From assembly GCA_012934845.2 (NCBI GenBank), contig WNNJ02001240.1:1-64000 (forward strand): a DNA stretch of 64,000 nucleotides. Direction: 5' to 3'. The notes beneath the pieces are model-generated. The model was given only the letters and a program-made list of their open reading frames with translations, was not told the DNA's origin and searched no databases. Positions 13,701 to 22,096 of the stretch are shown here, piece by piece; positions within the stretch are counted from its first letter, which is position 1; every line of letters begins with the position of its first letter. Made by a program: the position numbers and the translations under genes. This DNA comes from Pomphorhynchus laevis. Taxonomy: Eukaryota; Acanthocephala; Palaeacanthocephala; Echinorhynchida; Pomphorhynchidae.

Positions 13701-16700
13701 ATTGGCATTCCGAATTTATAAAGGAAAGCAATAGCCTTTTTATTTGAAATCAGTCAAAAAAGATAAGATAAAGCATCACCAATAATTTTGAAAGAGTTTG
13801 TAGCACAGACATGATGTATACACAAAGTGTACGGAAAAGTCCCGCTTGTTTTTTATGTTTACCAAGGATTATTAAAGATTTCTTTTAAAAGCAGGAGAAA
13901 TCTAATCAACTGGTCCAAGTCGAAGGACTAGCTCGTAGGTAATGGATCTTGCACTTTAAAACGCGACCCGCTTGTAAGCGCATGCGGGTCGAAATTAATT
14001 TTTTAAGCTTAAACTTGGACGATCAAATAACAAACGAACAAATTATCAAACCAACGACGATGATACAGAATTGTGAAAAACTGATCGCTCAAATGAAAAA
14101 GTGTACCAAGCAAAATTGTCTTTAAACGACGGACGACTAACGCATGAAGAATAAGTTGCATTTGGATAACGTGTTTACACTTAGATTCACAGACAAAAAC
14201 AATACGAGCAGTTCAAAATCACAATATGTATTTGAATATATCTCAGTACATGGAATGTCAAGTCACTTGCGCAGAATGGAATGTGTTTCACCTTCCAAAT
14301 AGCCAGCAACTCTGAAGTCATAACTCAAATTTTGTAAAAACTCAAATTGACAATTTAAAAAGGGTTCTAATATGTTTTTATAAATAGGATTCATGCCATA
14401 ATAAGATAATATGATCTGAAAGAAAACTTTACTTTGAACACATATATTCAAAATATTCGTTTGGGTTTTACGTAAAAAGTCAATCTTACATAAAATTTTA
14501 AGATTTATAGAAAAATTAGGTATCAAAACCTCGACACACAAAAGACAGGAAATACCTACAATGAAGTATAAGATAAAGATAAACGACTTACGTTTAAACG
14601 TTGTCAAAGTAGGGGAATTTATACTTTTTAAGAGACCTATAGAATAGTAGATTTATATTTAATAATAATTTATATTTTAATAATGATTTGTGATCATCCA
14701 GATTGTCATTGAGATGACTTTAAAATACATAAAAAACAGTTACTTACTGTGTAAAGTGGTATTTAGATCTAAAATTGTTAAACTTGCTTGATGGACATCG
14801 TAAATTGCGGATTTTAACTTCTGCTCATACAGTTGCAGCGTTACGTCCTTTGCATTTAGTTGCTAAATACAATTACGTCAAACTAGAATAAAGTGGCAAT
14901 TAAATATTTTTACTCGAATTTCAGTTTGCCAATTTAAATTTGAATAAAATTTAATGCTGTTGTTTAATCTTTAGCTGCTGTTACATTACAATAATTTCGG
15001 CTTATAACACACATCGTTTGAAATAATTTCGTATTAAAATAACAAGACGCATCTTATAACCCGGAGAACTTTATATTTAAACTTTTTTTTCATTTTATTT
15101 TAGAAAACAGTAAATTTTTTAAGATTATATAGCAAACACTAAACGATTTTCATACAAAATAGATTTTAAACTGAAGCAATTGAGATTGTAAAAGAGAAAC
15201 AGAGCTGATGTCATATAATTTAAAGTTATTGAGTCCATGGTTGAAAAACGACGAGAACAGGGAACTTTCCCGAAATAGGATTTGGAATAGATGACTCGAT
15301 TGTACGGAAAATGAAGAAAGCGGAAGGCTGAATCTTCCTGATTGAATACAGGAAATAAGAGTTTCAGAAAAATAAATGTCATATTTTATCAGCTAAAGGA
15401 TGATGTTTAGAGATATATCAGTTTACAGAGGGGTTCAGTATGAAGATAAATTTCAACGGTTGGAATTTAAATTAAAGTAGGATCGATTACAGATGAGATG
15501 GGAATCGATGACTTTAAAAGTAGTAACTCTTTGTACAGTCGCCATATATCGATTCAAGATAGAACAAGTGTCATTCACCTACTCCCTACTCACCACGAGT
15601 AGAATATTGACATCGTTCAAGAGTATTATAGAAAGATGAATAACGAAAAAGCATATCACTAGAAAGTATTGTGAATATGAAGGATTTTCTATCACCTTTG
15701 AGATTTATATGAATAAATCAATAAAGAAAACAGTTGCAAAATCTATATTTTTACGGTTGTTCTTGCGTGCTCTTATACAATAAAGAAAAGCTTCCACGAA
15801 TCGTAATTTTCAAACACAAGACAATGCCAATAAAGACATTTCAATCAGATATGGTTACTGAAAAGTCATGCATTGATGGATTAAGGGTTTTATGTAGGGA
15901 AAAACGTTTCTTTCACGTAAATAATTTTCTATTGATATATGATTGAATATGGAACTATTTAAGGGACACATTAAAGGAACGACTAATAGCATCCAATATT
16001 GAACTACATGTCATTTCAAAGTGATTGCCTAAAGTTCCGCAGTTATAGTACTTCAGCGTGAACAAATATTTTAAAAGTAAATTAAGATTATCGTGGGATA
16101 TAAGTAAATTAAGATTATCAAATATCTCGCCTTACATTGACTGCTTCCAAAAATGCATCTTCAAATGAATCTTTCTAAACGACAGAAAAGTAATAATATA
16201 AAAAATTAAAATCAAATTTCATTACGTTCGAGGTTACGCAACTTGCATCGTTACGCTTTCGGCACTCAGAAAGTTCATGCTAAACATAGTTGGTTATATT
16301 AATAAAGTACACATACAATCGAATTAATAATATTAATAATATTATTAATTAATAATATTATCCAATGATATGTTCGATGTACTCTCAAATTGTTCAAAGC
16401 GTTTAAACATCGAGAGGAATAAAAAAAGAAAATTATTGTTTACAAATTTCCGTCTTTTGCAATAGTCCTTTTCAAGTTTTATGTTTTGACATAAAAAATG
16501 ATGTATTTATGCAATAAAAACGGAAGAAACCAACAATGAGAACTCTACCAATGTTGTAGTGCTAGTAGAGATAGCAAACTTCCAATTGTCCTTATTACCA
16601 TCCATTGTGTTAGAATAACCATGAATGTGTATACTTTCTCTTATCCAGCGTCTGGATAGACTGTCTTCATTTTCCAATACCTTAGAACTTATAAAATCAA

Positions 16701-18953
16701 GTTCGTGATTATGATTCAGCCAATTATTAACTAAGGCTGATGAAGTATCACACTTTAAAAAATTATATTTATGTTGCTTTATTCTCGTTGTCAATCCTTG
16801 TTTTGTTTGTCTAAAATATTTAGCTGGATAATTCAGACATGGGACTTCATAAGTGACTTAGTCGACTCATATTTAGGTTTGTTCTTAAATTGTAAGGCTA
16901 TAAAAGCTTTCTTTAAATAGTATAAGAATATACTAAATGAATGCTGTTTTTAAGAAATTATACGTCACTGACGAATTCCGCAGGTATGAATGCTTGATTC
17001 TCACTCGTGCCTGCTTTCAAATAATTGATATTCATTATATTCTTGAGACAACGGCTAATTGCTTAACGTATTACCCAATAGGAAAAGCTCTACTAACAGT
17101 CCTATCATAAAGCGCTTTAGCGGCCATAATTTTGTAGTTAGTGCGTACATGCGTATTCCAATTTGTTGGACATCAGGGTATATTAGGCTTCCTATATACT
17201 TCGGTCGTGATGTTATTATTTATTTTATTTATCAACAAGTCTAAGAATGATATCTCACCGGCAGTACTCATAACCGTCTAGGAGTGACGAGAGTTTGCAG
17301 GCTGAATAATATGCTCGATTCAAACACCTAGCCAGACATATAGATAGAATTGATAATCGCAATCTCGAGCATCGATTCAAATGAAACATTAAAGCTTACA
17401 TAAAAAGAATTGATCCACTCAATCTCGGTTTCTTACAGTTAATCATTCGAAAGTTTGATCTTATGGTGGTTAATGATGGTCTGCATTGGAAATTGTGAGA
17501 TTTAAGAGCTAACGCCACCAACAATTTAAGCTAGATGTCGGAAATGCATTTTCACAATGTCACAGAGGCAGCCGAAACGGCGTGCGATAAATCATCTTAC
17601 TGACAGTGGCTGCCGGCTATCACATGACCGTCTAGGAGTGACAAGAGTTTGCAGGCTGAAAAATATGCTCGATTCAAACACCTACCACGACATATGGAAA
17701 GAATTGCTAATCGCAATCTCAAGCAATACCTATTCTCAAATAAAACATTAAAGCTTACATAGAAAGAATTGATCCACTCAATCTCGGTTTCTTACAGTCA
17801 AGCATCCGAAAGTTTGATCCTCTAATTGTTAATGATGGCCTGCATTGCAAATTGTAGGATTTAAAAGCTAACGTCACCAACAATTTTAGCTAGATGTCGG
17901 AAATGCATTTTCACAATGTCACAGAGGTATCCGAAACGGCGTGCGATAGTTCATCTTACTGACGATGGCTACCGGCTATCACATGACCGTCTAGGAGTGA
18001 CGAGAGTTTGCAGGCTAAAGAATATGCTCGATTTAAACACCTACCCAATATATATACATATATATTGCAAGCATAAATTAAAATCAATTTATAAGCTTCT
18101 TCCGGTTGGGATCACGCTATGACCAAAATATATTCGAAATATGATTATTGGTTTTTACCAACAAAAAACAAAGATTAATTCTTCAATTTACGTTTCGCCT
18201 TGCGGCTTCTGAAAAAATCTAAAAATGTGTTGTATGTTTATTAGATCTCAAACTTTTTTAAGGTGAAAAAAAGTTTATTGTTCGTGTTTTGAAAAAGGCT
18301 TTAATGGCGAAACTAGTCAATAAATTCATTTTATTTCTTTCAAACAGCCGGTTTACATAGCTTATATATAAGATATGTAAACTGGCTGTTTGAAAGAAAT
18401 AAAATGAATGCATTGACTAGTTTCGCCTTTAAAGCCTTTTTCAACACACGAACAATAAAAAAATTACAATTTAAATCATCTGTATGCACGCGAACAAAAA
18501 TTATATACAACAAAAATATCCGTGAAAGAATCCATACGGATTATTACACATTGTCGTACCAATGGCAAATTGTGTTTTTATTTAAACCATTGCTATAATC
18601 AGTCATTATTTGGGCTTGCCATTTCGATTCTGCTTTTTTTTCGTACATTCGTTGTTTCATACCCGCTACCGATTATGGTGTAATTAGTATCATCTAATCC
18701 TGCGTGTTTTTCCACAATGTGATTCACTAAACAATCAGCACTTGTGTTGCACAGGATTTCTTGATTGCTGTGCTTAACCTTCATTTTAGTTTTAATATCC
18801 GCTCGTCTGTTGTTTAGCCTGGAACTTCAGCTTCTTCCTGTTTCTACGATATATTGAACTTAACAATGTCCACTTTCAGCTAAGTAAACAACATTAAGAG
18901 TAGCACATGTTGCTTTATATATAATCATTAGTATATCATCAATATATCTTCCC

Positions 18954-19028
<75 letters not shown>

Positions 19029-22000
19029 TTACATAGTATGGACTATTTAAAATATTATATGGCGTGATTATCTATACCTTCAAATTGTTAAATTCACTGC
19101 AGCGCCAAATTAACTCGTTAAGTTGGTTAGATATTTCAACCTTTAATATTTGATTTTCCTCCTGCAACGAGTTTGATTTTGATCTTTCACGCTAAACAAA
19201 AGTTGCAATAATTTAAAAATAAAAATCAGCTTTCATTACGTTCGAGGTGACGCAACTTGCTTCGTTGCGAAGCAAGTCGTCAACTCGAAAATCACGATAA
19301 GAAGATCAATTATCAACTTGATAATATAAAGGATATGAAGACTGCAATGTTTGAAGTATTTAATCTTCTATTATTGACTCATAAGTCAACATTTTATATG
19401 CTTGAAAAGAATATATACATTATATATAATGTATATATACATATCCGCCATATCCGCCCGCTTATCGACTTCCGTTACTGTACGTCTCTTCTTTTATCGC
19501 TTTTGTTCCCTAAAATCGATTACTGCCTCAGCTTTTTCGCCAATTCTCCAAAATCCATCATCCTACCCTTGCAACGCATCATCAACTCCGCCGTTCGAGA
19601 TATCATACGTCTTCGACGCTTTGACTGCACATCCACATATCTTGCTCAACTCTCCTGGCCTACCATACACATCCGCATACAACTCCGCCTTCTTCTCGTA
19701 ACTTTTCTTCTCATCGCTGTCGGCACCCCATCGTTCATCCACCTACATTTCTTAGACAACACTCGTCCCACCTCTCTACCACTGCGTTCCCATAATTCCC
19801 TATTACTCTACGTTTCTAATTACTCTAACAACTATGGTCTCCAATCCTTCCTTGTCGCCGCCCCACTCGCCTGGAATCAGCTCCCATTCGACGTAGGCCG
19901 CGCTCCCTCCTTTATTGCATTCAAATGCCGCCTCCGTACCCACCTCCTCGAAACATGATTTATTTTTTGTTGTTGTGGTTATGTAAGCGTGCGTCGGCAC
20001 GCATATGCCACGTAAAAATAAATCGATTTTTATAACAGGCTCAAACTAGCATTTGAGCTGTTATACAATTTCTATTAACATTTGTAACACATTTTTACAT
20101 TATTCGTATCATTTGATTTAGATGTAAATCTAAAATAAAGATCGATTTATTAAACGTTATTATGCCCGTAAGTTTAAAAATATAATTTTACGGAAAGATT
20201 CCAATGGGGAGTTTATGTATTTTTTGTACCCTGTCGGAACATTTTTGATTCTGGAATTCAGCAGTAGGTTGAATTACAATTCACAGGGGCCTGAATCTAG
20301 TTTCGTTTATGAGATTTTATTTAATTTATTATGTTATATTCCGCGCGCTACTTTAATCCCAATACTAAGACTATTGTGATAAAAATAGCGTTTACTATCA
20401 TCAAAAATTTCAGTTGTAAAGAATAGAAGTTGTAGAAATTTTTAGTTGCATAAGTTGTTGCTTGATTCCTACAACTTTCAGTTATTGGGAGCAAACTATA
20501 GATGACTAGTTTGATAGTAATTAATTGCAAAAATAGGTAGATTTTCAAATTGAAGTTATAACCTTCCACTACTAACGCTGATTTAATTTAAAATCAGAAA
20601 TTATTTCAATTAAATTTACAAAATGAAATAAAGTATTTAGCAAACATCAGATTGCAGACAATGTGCATTGCAATATGTGGTTGGAACATTAAACATATAC
20701 TGCAATCATTGAAATTTTGATGACTATTTTATTCTACACACTGATTTAATCCTATGTATAAGCCAACAGCAGTACATTACATTACCAATACTGAAATGTA
20801 GCGTACTGATGTTGGCTTATAGCATTGAAGTAAAGTCAAGTGATATCAAAAATTTCAATAATTAAAAATGGCATTATTATTGGTTAAAGACTCTGATTCA
20901 TGTGTTGTGAGCTGTATAAAACAGCCTTGGTCGGTTGAAATCTTGCTTTTTGAAAAAAATTTTCATTGCAGAATAAAGTAATCAAAATTTCCATTGTAAA
21001 AAATGACTGCACAGGTATACCAACTTAAAGTTGACTAGTTTGATAATAGTAATTATTTGGAAAAATAGGTGCGTTTTTTAAATTGAAGGCAGAACCTTCC
21101 TCTACCAACGCTGATTTCATTTGAAATCTGAAATGATTTCAATTAAATTTGCAAAATGTAAGACGAAAGTCGTTTATTAAGTCTAATTGCCAATAAAAGC
21201 AGACGAGTCGAGTGGTCGGCAGCCAACAGTAAAAGGACCGAAACGTGAAACGGAAATATTGGATCAGTAGCTAATGAGGTCCACCAATTCTGAAATATAG
21301 CGTACTGTTGTTGACTTATACATATTTTGATGTACATAAGAATTTTAAATAGATATTTTTGATATAAGATTTAAGATATAAGAAATAAGATTTTCAATAG
21401 ATATTTTGTATACATACGAATTTTCAATTCTTATGTATAAATAAAAATTGAATTGTTTAATTATTATATAATCGTGTAATTCGTCAAAGTTTTAAATACG
21501 ACATTAATCAGATTACTGAAATGAAACTAAATATATTTTGTACTTAAAAGAACAACATGAAAATATCGTTAATAGTATTCTATGAAGTGATTAAAAGACC
21601 ACGTAAACATACCAATTTTATAAAATATTAAAAATTATAGGCAACTGCTATGTTTCGGCCCCTATTCCTCAACCTAACGGAGTGCCGAATAAATGACAAC
21701 AAGTTATTTCCTCTTATGTAATTGGTTATCAACGTAATAAATGTAATCCTCTGGTTTAATAAATTTATAATATAATCAGACCATGGAATCGTCTGGATTG
21801 AATACGATTTCAGACAATAAAAACGTCCGCAAGAGCATTAAAGAGATTAAAAATGTTATTGGTGTGATTCAATATTCCTATGTCCAAAATATATAATGTA
21901 GAAAATCAATTTTCGAAGCCACATTGATCTAAATTATCTTAATTAAGCTTACTTCCAATTCAGAATTGATTATCACAATCTGCTCTTTCAGTTTATGTAA

Positions 22001-22096
22001 TTCAATTTCGAAATTACATTCCGTTAAATTATGGTTCAAAAGTTCAGTTTGAGAAATCGGTGTTTTCAAAGCATCTGCATTATAACTACCAGGCAT
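1749..22096 (-). CDS. 14-exon coiled-coil protein gene (whole gene span)
   Basis: I assembled this gene from 14 minus-strand exons, each with an AG acceptor and GT donor. Summed coding length is 1533 nt (510 aa plus stop). Every junction keeps phase, including the split codons at exons 5/6 (phase 1), 6/7 (phase 2), 12/13 (phase 2) and 13/14 (phase 1), which is very unlikely by chance. The product has heptad-rich stretches in exons 1-3, 5 and 12 and a more globular middle (exons 8-11). There is no signal peptide, no obvious membrane segment and no recognised domain. A structural role such as a cytoskeletal or centrosomal scaffold is conceivable, but that is a guess. AATAAA lies about 65 nt past the stop. 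Introns range from 51 nt (exon 9/10) to over 4 kb and are filled with mobile and satellite DNA. The exon 8 donor (GTGGCA) is the weakest site. Confidence 0.72.
1870..2042 (-). CDS. Coiled-coil gene exon 13
   Basis: It encodes KKTPSASKGLVLRRYSGLNS and onward to GVDFRS, basic at first and then amphipathic. The acceptor is GAAATTTAG, the donor GTAATG, ending in phase 1. Confidence 0.68.
2060..2900. other. Intron 12 and flanks, no other feature seen
   Basis: AT-rich intronic sequence between exons 12 and 13. No recognisable element or further exon was found. Confidence 0.5.
2929..3185 (-). CDS. Coiled-coil gene exon 12
   Basis: The longest exon, 85 codons plus 2 nt. It contains the strongest coiled coil (KTLLEEIDKLKTNISDLERK). 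The acceptor is TGTTTTTAG, the donor GTTCAG, and phase 2 is completed by exon 13 to Ser. Confidence 0.7.
3478..3681 (-). CDS. Coiled-coil gene exon 11
   Basis: It encodes 68 residues (LLKISLSGQFQTFHSLDTVF onward), phase 0. The acceptor is GATTTTAG, the donor GTATGT. This exon is mixed alpha/beta in character rather than coiled coil. The preceding intron (3682-8096) contains the L2-B copy and the SINE. Confidence 0.68.
4345..6235 (+). mobile_element. L2-B LINE copy, decayed and internally deleted
   Basis: Plus-strand remains of an L2-like LINE lying in intron 10. It starts within the endonuclease (an FxLxxFNIRLD-like segment near 4430) and passes through the linker. The reverse transcriptase follows (AFDIVDH-like region lost, GVPQGSVLGPMLF at about 5490-5530, YAD region near 5600), then the C-terminal helices, and it ends in the family's 3' hairpin at 6171-6212. 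Many frame breaks and a deletion after the endonuclease make it non-coding. It belongs with the copies at 37.3-45.4 kb rather than with L2-A. Confidence 0.75.
6650..6812. repeat. 27-bp minisatellite, six units, open on both strands
   Basis: Six 27-bp units (core aacaggttcacttgatattt) in intron 10. Because 27 is a multiple of three, a nine-residue repeat is readable on each strand: NRTGSLDIS on plus (6621-6812) and SSEPVLFEI on minus (6569-6859). No splice sites or codon signal favour translation, so I treat it as a non-coding minisatellite. Confidence 0.75.
7333..7510. repeat. Left direct repeat flanking SINE insertion
   Basis: This 178-bp segment is repeated at 7766-7941 in the same orientation with only a few differences. 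The two copies abut the SINE on each side, so together they look like a very long target-site duplication or a duplication of the insertion locus. Confidence 0.8.
7511..7765 (-). mobile_element. SINE-like element with LINE-derived body
   Basis: About 255 bp on the minus strand. It begins GGGGTTTTCTTTGAGTG (7765 side) and ends GGATTTGAG (7511 side). A second copy at 46.3-46.6 kb has the same 5' end, and the 3' two-thirds match the 3' end of the I/Jockey-like LINE at 49.0-49.26 kb. That is the layout of a SINE sharing its tail with a partner LINE. Near the 3' end there is TGGTTCAGTTG, which fits a pol III A box, and a weaker B-box-like ATTTGAGCC, but their order at the 3' end makes promoter function doubtful. 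Confidence 0.6.
7766..7941. repeat. Right direct repeat flanking SINE insertion
   Basis: Second copy of the 7333-7510 segment, nearly identical, starting immediately after the SINE 5' end. Confidence 0.8.
8097..8231 (-). CDS. Coiled-coil gene exon 10
   Basis: It encodes 45 residues (QYRSCMDDLKHLEYEMMRQS onward), phase 0. The acceptor is TATTATAG, the donor GTATGT, the same donor type as exon 11. The intron to exon 9 is about 51 nt. Confidence 0.68.
8283..8357 (-). CDS. Coiled-coil gene exon 9
   Basis: It encodes 25 residues (IRMQNHLRSIPDCTFVDYLL onward), phase 0. The acceptor is CGTTTAG, the donor GTAAGT. Confidence 0.68.
8603..10396. repeat. 125-bp satellite array, about 14 copies
   Basis: The core gttggtatag recurs at 8671, 8796, 8921, 9046, 9171, 9296, 9421, 9545, 9670, 9795, 9920, 10045, 10170 and 10295, a 125-bp period with one 124-bp unit. 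Units differ at a handful of positions (tacta/taata, ttgaaa/ttggaa), and like variants lie next to each other, as expected from recent unequal exchange. A diverged unit remains near 10440-10510. The array lies in the intron between exons 8 and 9 of the coiled-coil gene. No hairpin or open frame was noticed in the unit. Confidence 0.95.
10684..10764 (-). CDS. Coiled-coil gene exon 8
   Basis: It encodes DMFEILPANEEQLLTNFLEC and onward to ESIK (27 residues), phase 0. The acceptor CTTACAG is chosen because the upstream TTTTTAG would bring a stop into frame. The donor GTGGCA is non-optimal, so the 3' end is the least certain in the model. Confidence 0.55.
12189..12234 (-). CDS. Coiled-coil gene exon 7
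   Basis: A 46-nt exon (CQTESIVYKPKELLK) entered in phase 2 to complete Trp. The donor is GTAAGT, phase 0, and the acceptor is ATATGTAG. Confidence 0.65.
12725..12935. repeat. Degenerate 15-17 bp tandem repeat
   Basis: Irregular iterations of a 'caaattatttgaat' core in intron 7 to 6 of the coiled-coil gene. Low-complexity AT-rich sequence with no coding character. Confidence 0.65.
13425..13485 (-). CDS. Coiled-coil gene exon 6
   Basis: A 61-nt exon (RDIQINKIRRSSKILKADK plus a split Trp codon). The acceptor is TTTTTTAG, the donor GTAAGT. It enters in phase 1 and leaves in phase 2, matching both neighbours. Confidence 0.68.
13964..13991. other. Perfect 8-bp GC-rich hairpin in AT-rich intron
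   Basis: CGACCCGC and GCGGGTCG pair perfectly around a 12-nt loop. The surrounding 13900-14000 is distinctly richer in G and C than its intron, suggesting a fragment of inserted DNA. It is not part of a tRNA fold that I can complete. Confidence 0.4.
14263..14607 (-). other. 114-codon open frame in intron 5, uncertain
   Basis: The frame starts with a hydrophobic, signal-like segment (FIFILYFIVGISCLLCV) and ends in a fairly complex sequence (LSYDFRVAGYLEGETHSIL). It lies between exons 5 and 6 of the same-strand coiled-coil gene. I recognise no family. Length and AT content allow chance, so this could be a transposon remnant or nothing. Confidence 0.2.
14748..14862 (-). CDS. Coiled-coil gene exon 5
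   Basis: It encodes QLNAKDVTLQLYEQKLKSA onward as a helix. The acceptor is TGTATTTAG, the donor is a consensus GTAAGT, and it ends in phase 1, which exon 6 completes to Asn. Confidence 0.72.
15120..16010. other. Higher-complexity intronic stretch, unidentified
   Basis: Part of the exon 4/5 intron with base composition nearer to coding DNA and broken reading frames on both strands (15125-15382 minus, 15734-15946 plus). It is probably a decayed transposon, but I could not assign a family. Confidence 0.25.
16136..16174 (-). CDS. Coiled-coil gene exon 4 (microexon)
   Basis: A 39-nt exon encoding KDSFEDAFLEAVN, phase 0, acceptor TCGTTTAG, donor GTAAGG. The intron to exon 3 is only 51 nt. Confidence 0.6.
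16226..16279 (-). CDS. Coiled-coil gene exon 3
   Basis: An 18-codon exon (HELSECRKRNDASCVTSN), phase 0 at both ends, acceptor TGTTTAG, donor GTAATG. Its 3' half plus donor is duplicated near 19240-19270. Confidence 0.65.
16507..16865 (-). pseudogene. Penelope-like element GIY-YIG endonuclease fragment
   Basis: The minus strand reads YEVPCLNYPAKYFRQTKQG, then LTTRIKQHK, a central Ala/Asn/His segment (ALVNNWLNHNHELDF) and SLSRRWIRESIHI. That order (Cys-containing entry strand, Y-x-x-QT, TRIxxHK, H-x-x-D-F, R-R-x-x-E-S) is the C-terminal GIY-YIG nuclease layout of Penelope-like retroelements. The expected Gly after the second Tyr is lost, with Phe-Arg in its place. Only this domain is left and no reverse transcriptase was found next to it. 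It sits in the intron between exons 2 and 3 of the coiled-coil gene. Confidence 0.6.
17268..18035. repeat. Tandem repeat of about 356 bp, 2.2 copies
   Basis: The motif ccgtctaggagtgac occurs at 17274, 17628 and 17987. Each unit includes 'gtcggaaatgcattttcac' (17537 and 17897). Two units keep short frames starting MSQR.PKRRA and ending NMLD (17557 and 17916), while other frames contain recurring coding-like pieces such as RIDPLNLGFLQ, suggesting the unit derives from an old coding element. The family was not recognised. Confidence 0.75.
18190..18215 (-). ncRNA. Degenerate hammerhead-ribozyme-like motif
   Basis: The minus strand reads TTCAGAAGCCGCAAGGCGAAACGT. GCC-GCAA-GGC forms a stem II hairpin directly followed by the conserved GAAAC box. 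Upstream the expected CUGANGA is reduced to CAGAA. Hammerheads with short stems are known in the terminal repeats of Penelope-like elements, and this one lies just downstream (minus sense) of a GIY-YIG remnant. It is probably inactive. Confidence 0.35.
18275..18458. repeat. Large imperfect inverted repeat with hammerhead-like arms
   Basis: The arms are about 80 bp (18275-18350 and 18372-18458), nearly complementary, around a short AT-rich centre. Each arm, read inward, holds a GGC-loop-GGCGAAACTAGTC core (18293-18318 on plus, mirrored at 18415-18444 on minus), i.e. a stem II-like hairpin plus GAAAC. It is likely the head-to-head remains of a Penelope-like terminal repeat. Confidence 0.55.
18599..18880 (-). 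pseudogene. Second Penelope-like GIY-YIG endonuclease fragment
   Basis: The minus strand contains QYIVETGRS, one stop, then RLNNRRADIKTK, a spacer, CLVNHIVEKHAG and a terminal RKKSRIEM. This matches the GIY-YIG tail order Y-I-x-E-T-G-R, R-x-N-x-H/R-x-x-D-I, H-x-x-x-x-H. It is broken and short (about 90 codons) and differs from the fragment at 16.5 kb, so two Penelope-like lineages or two ages are represented. Confidence 0.55.
18959..19025. repeat. (TA)n microsatellite
   Basis: About 33 uninterrupted AT dinucleotides in the intron just downstream of exon 2 of the coiled-coil gene. Confidence 0.97.
19078..19191 (-). CDS. Coiled-coil gene exon 2
   Basis: It encodes 38 residues, RERSKSNSLQEENQILKVE onward, with a clear heptad pattern. 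The acceptor follows a T-rich tract (TTTGTTTAG), the donor is GTATAG, and both ends are phase 0. Confidence 0.7.
19240..19270 (-). pseudogene. Partial duplicate of coiled-coil gene exon 3
   Basis: The minus strand reads RNEASCVTSN followed by GTAATG, matching the last residues and donor of exon 3 (RNDASCVTSN), and the flanking intron sequence is also similar. It lies on the 5' side of exon 2. A usable acceptor was not identified, so it may be a dead exon copy or an unrecognised alternative exon. Confidence 0.5.
19440..20040 (+). mobile_element. L2-A LINE 3' fragment
   Basis: 5'-truncated plus-strand copy holding the C-terminal part of the L2-A reverse transcriptase protein (RPLIDFR, FPKIDYCLSFFANSPKS, WPTIHIRIQLRLLL, APLAWNQLPFDV). 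It is in frame from about 19257 to 19958, and the 3' hairpin follows at 19982-20018. It lies in intron 1 of the coiled-coil gene in antisense orientation. The last 165 codons are still open, so the copy is younger than the L2-B one at 4.3 kb. Confidence 0.85.
20345..20640. repeat. Interspersed repeat (copy also at 23.64-23.89 kb)
   Basis: The last 140 bp (from 'gatgactagtttgata' to 'caaaatgaaata') recur almost identically at 23758-23885, and in more diverged form at 21036-21160. No coding capacity was noted. It is usually found next to the TATAAGC-type inverted repeat described at 20745-20830. Confidence 0.65.
20745..20830. repeat. Short palindromic MITE-like unit
   Basis: Two arms beginning TATAAGCCAACA are inverted about an AT-rich centre (20757-20783 and 20796-20822). 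Related single arms occur near 21305-21330, 22757-22785, 23710-23740 and 63950-63990, so this is an interspersed family. Confidence 0.5.
21030..21335. repeat. Interspersed repeat with paired GGACC/GGTCC motif
   Basis: Composite of the 140-bp module (21036-21160) and a second module (21180-21335) that recurs at 63.86-64.0 kb. The second module contains GGACCGAAAC at 21235-21244 and CTAATGAGGTCC at 21271-21282, which can close a hairpin and recall the stem II, GAAA and CUGAUGA boxes of a hammerhead in permuted order. No clear cleavage triplet was found. Confidence 0.45.
21953..22096 (-). CDS. Coiled-coil gene exon 1 (start codon)
   Basis: It begins with ATG at 22096 and encodes 48 residues starting MPGSYNADALKTP, then a Leu/Glu/Lys-rich helix ending NSELE. 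The donor is GTAAGC, phase 0. I chose this ATG because no AG acceptor lies just upstream and the helix runs directly into exon 2. Confidence 0.65.

Noticed and set aside
14263-14607. Secreted small protein gene
   Set aside because: The hydrophobic start is suggestive, but AT-rich DNA readily gives such frames, there is no homologue in mind, and it lies inside an intron on the same strand as the host gene. Listed only as uncertain.
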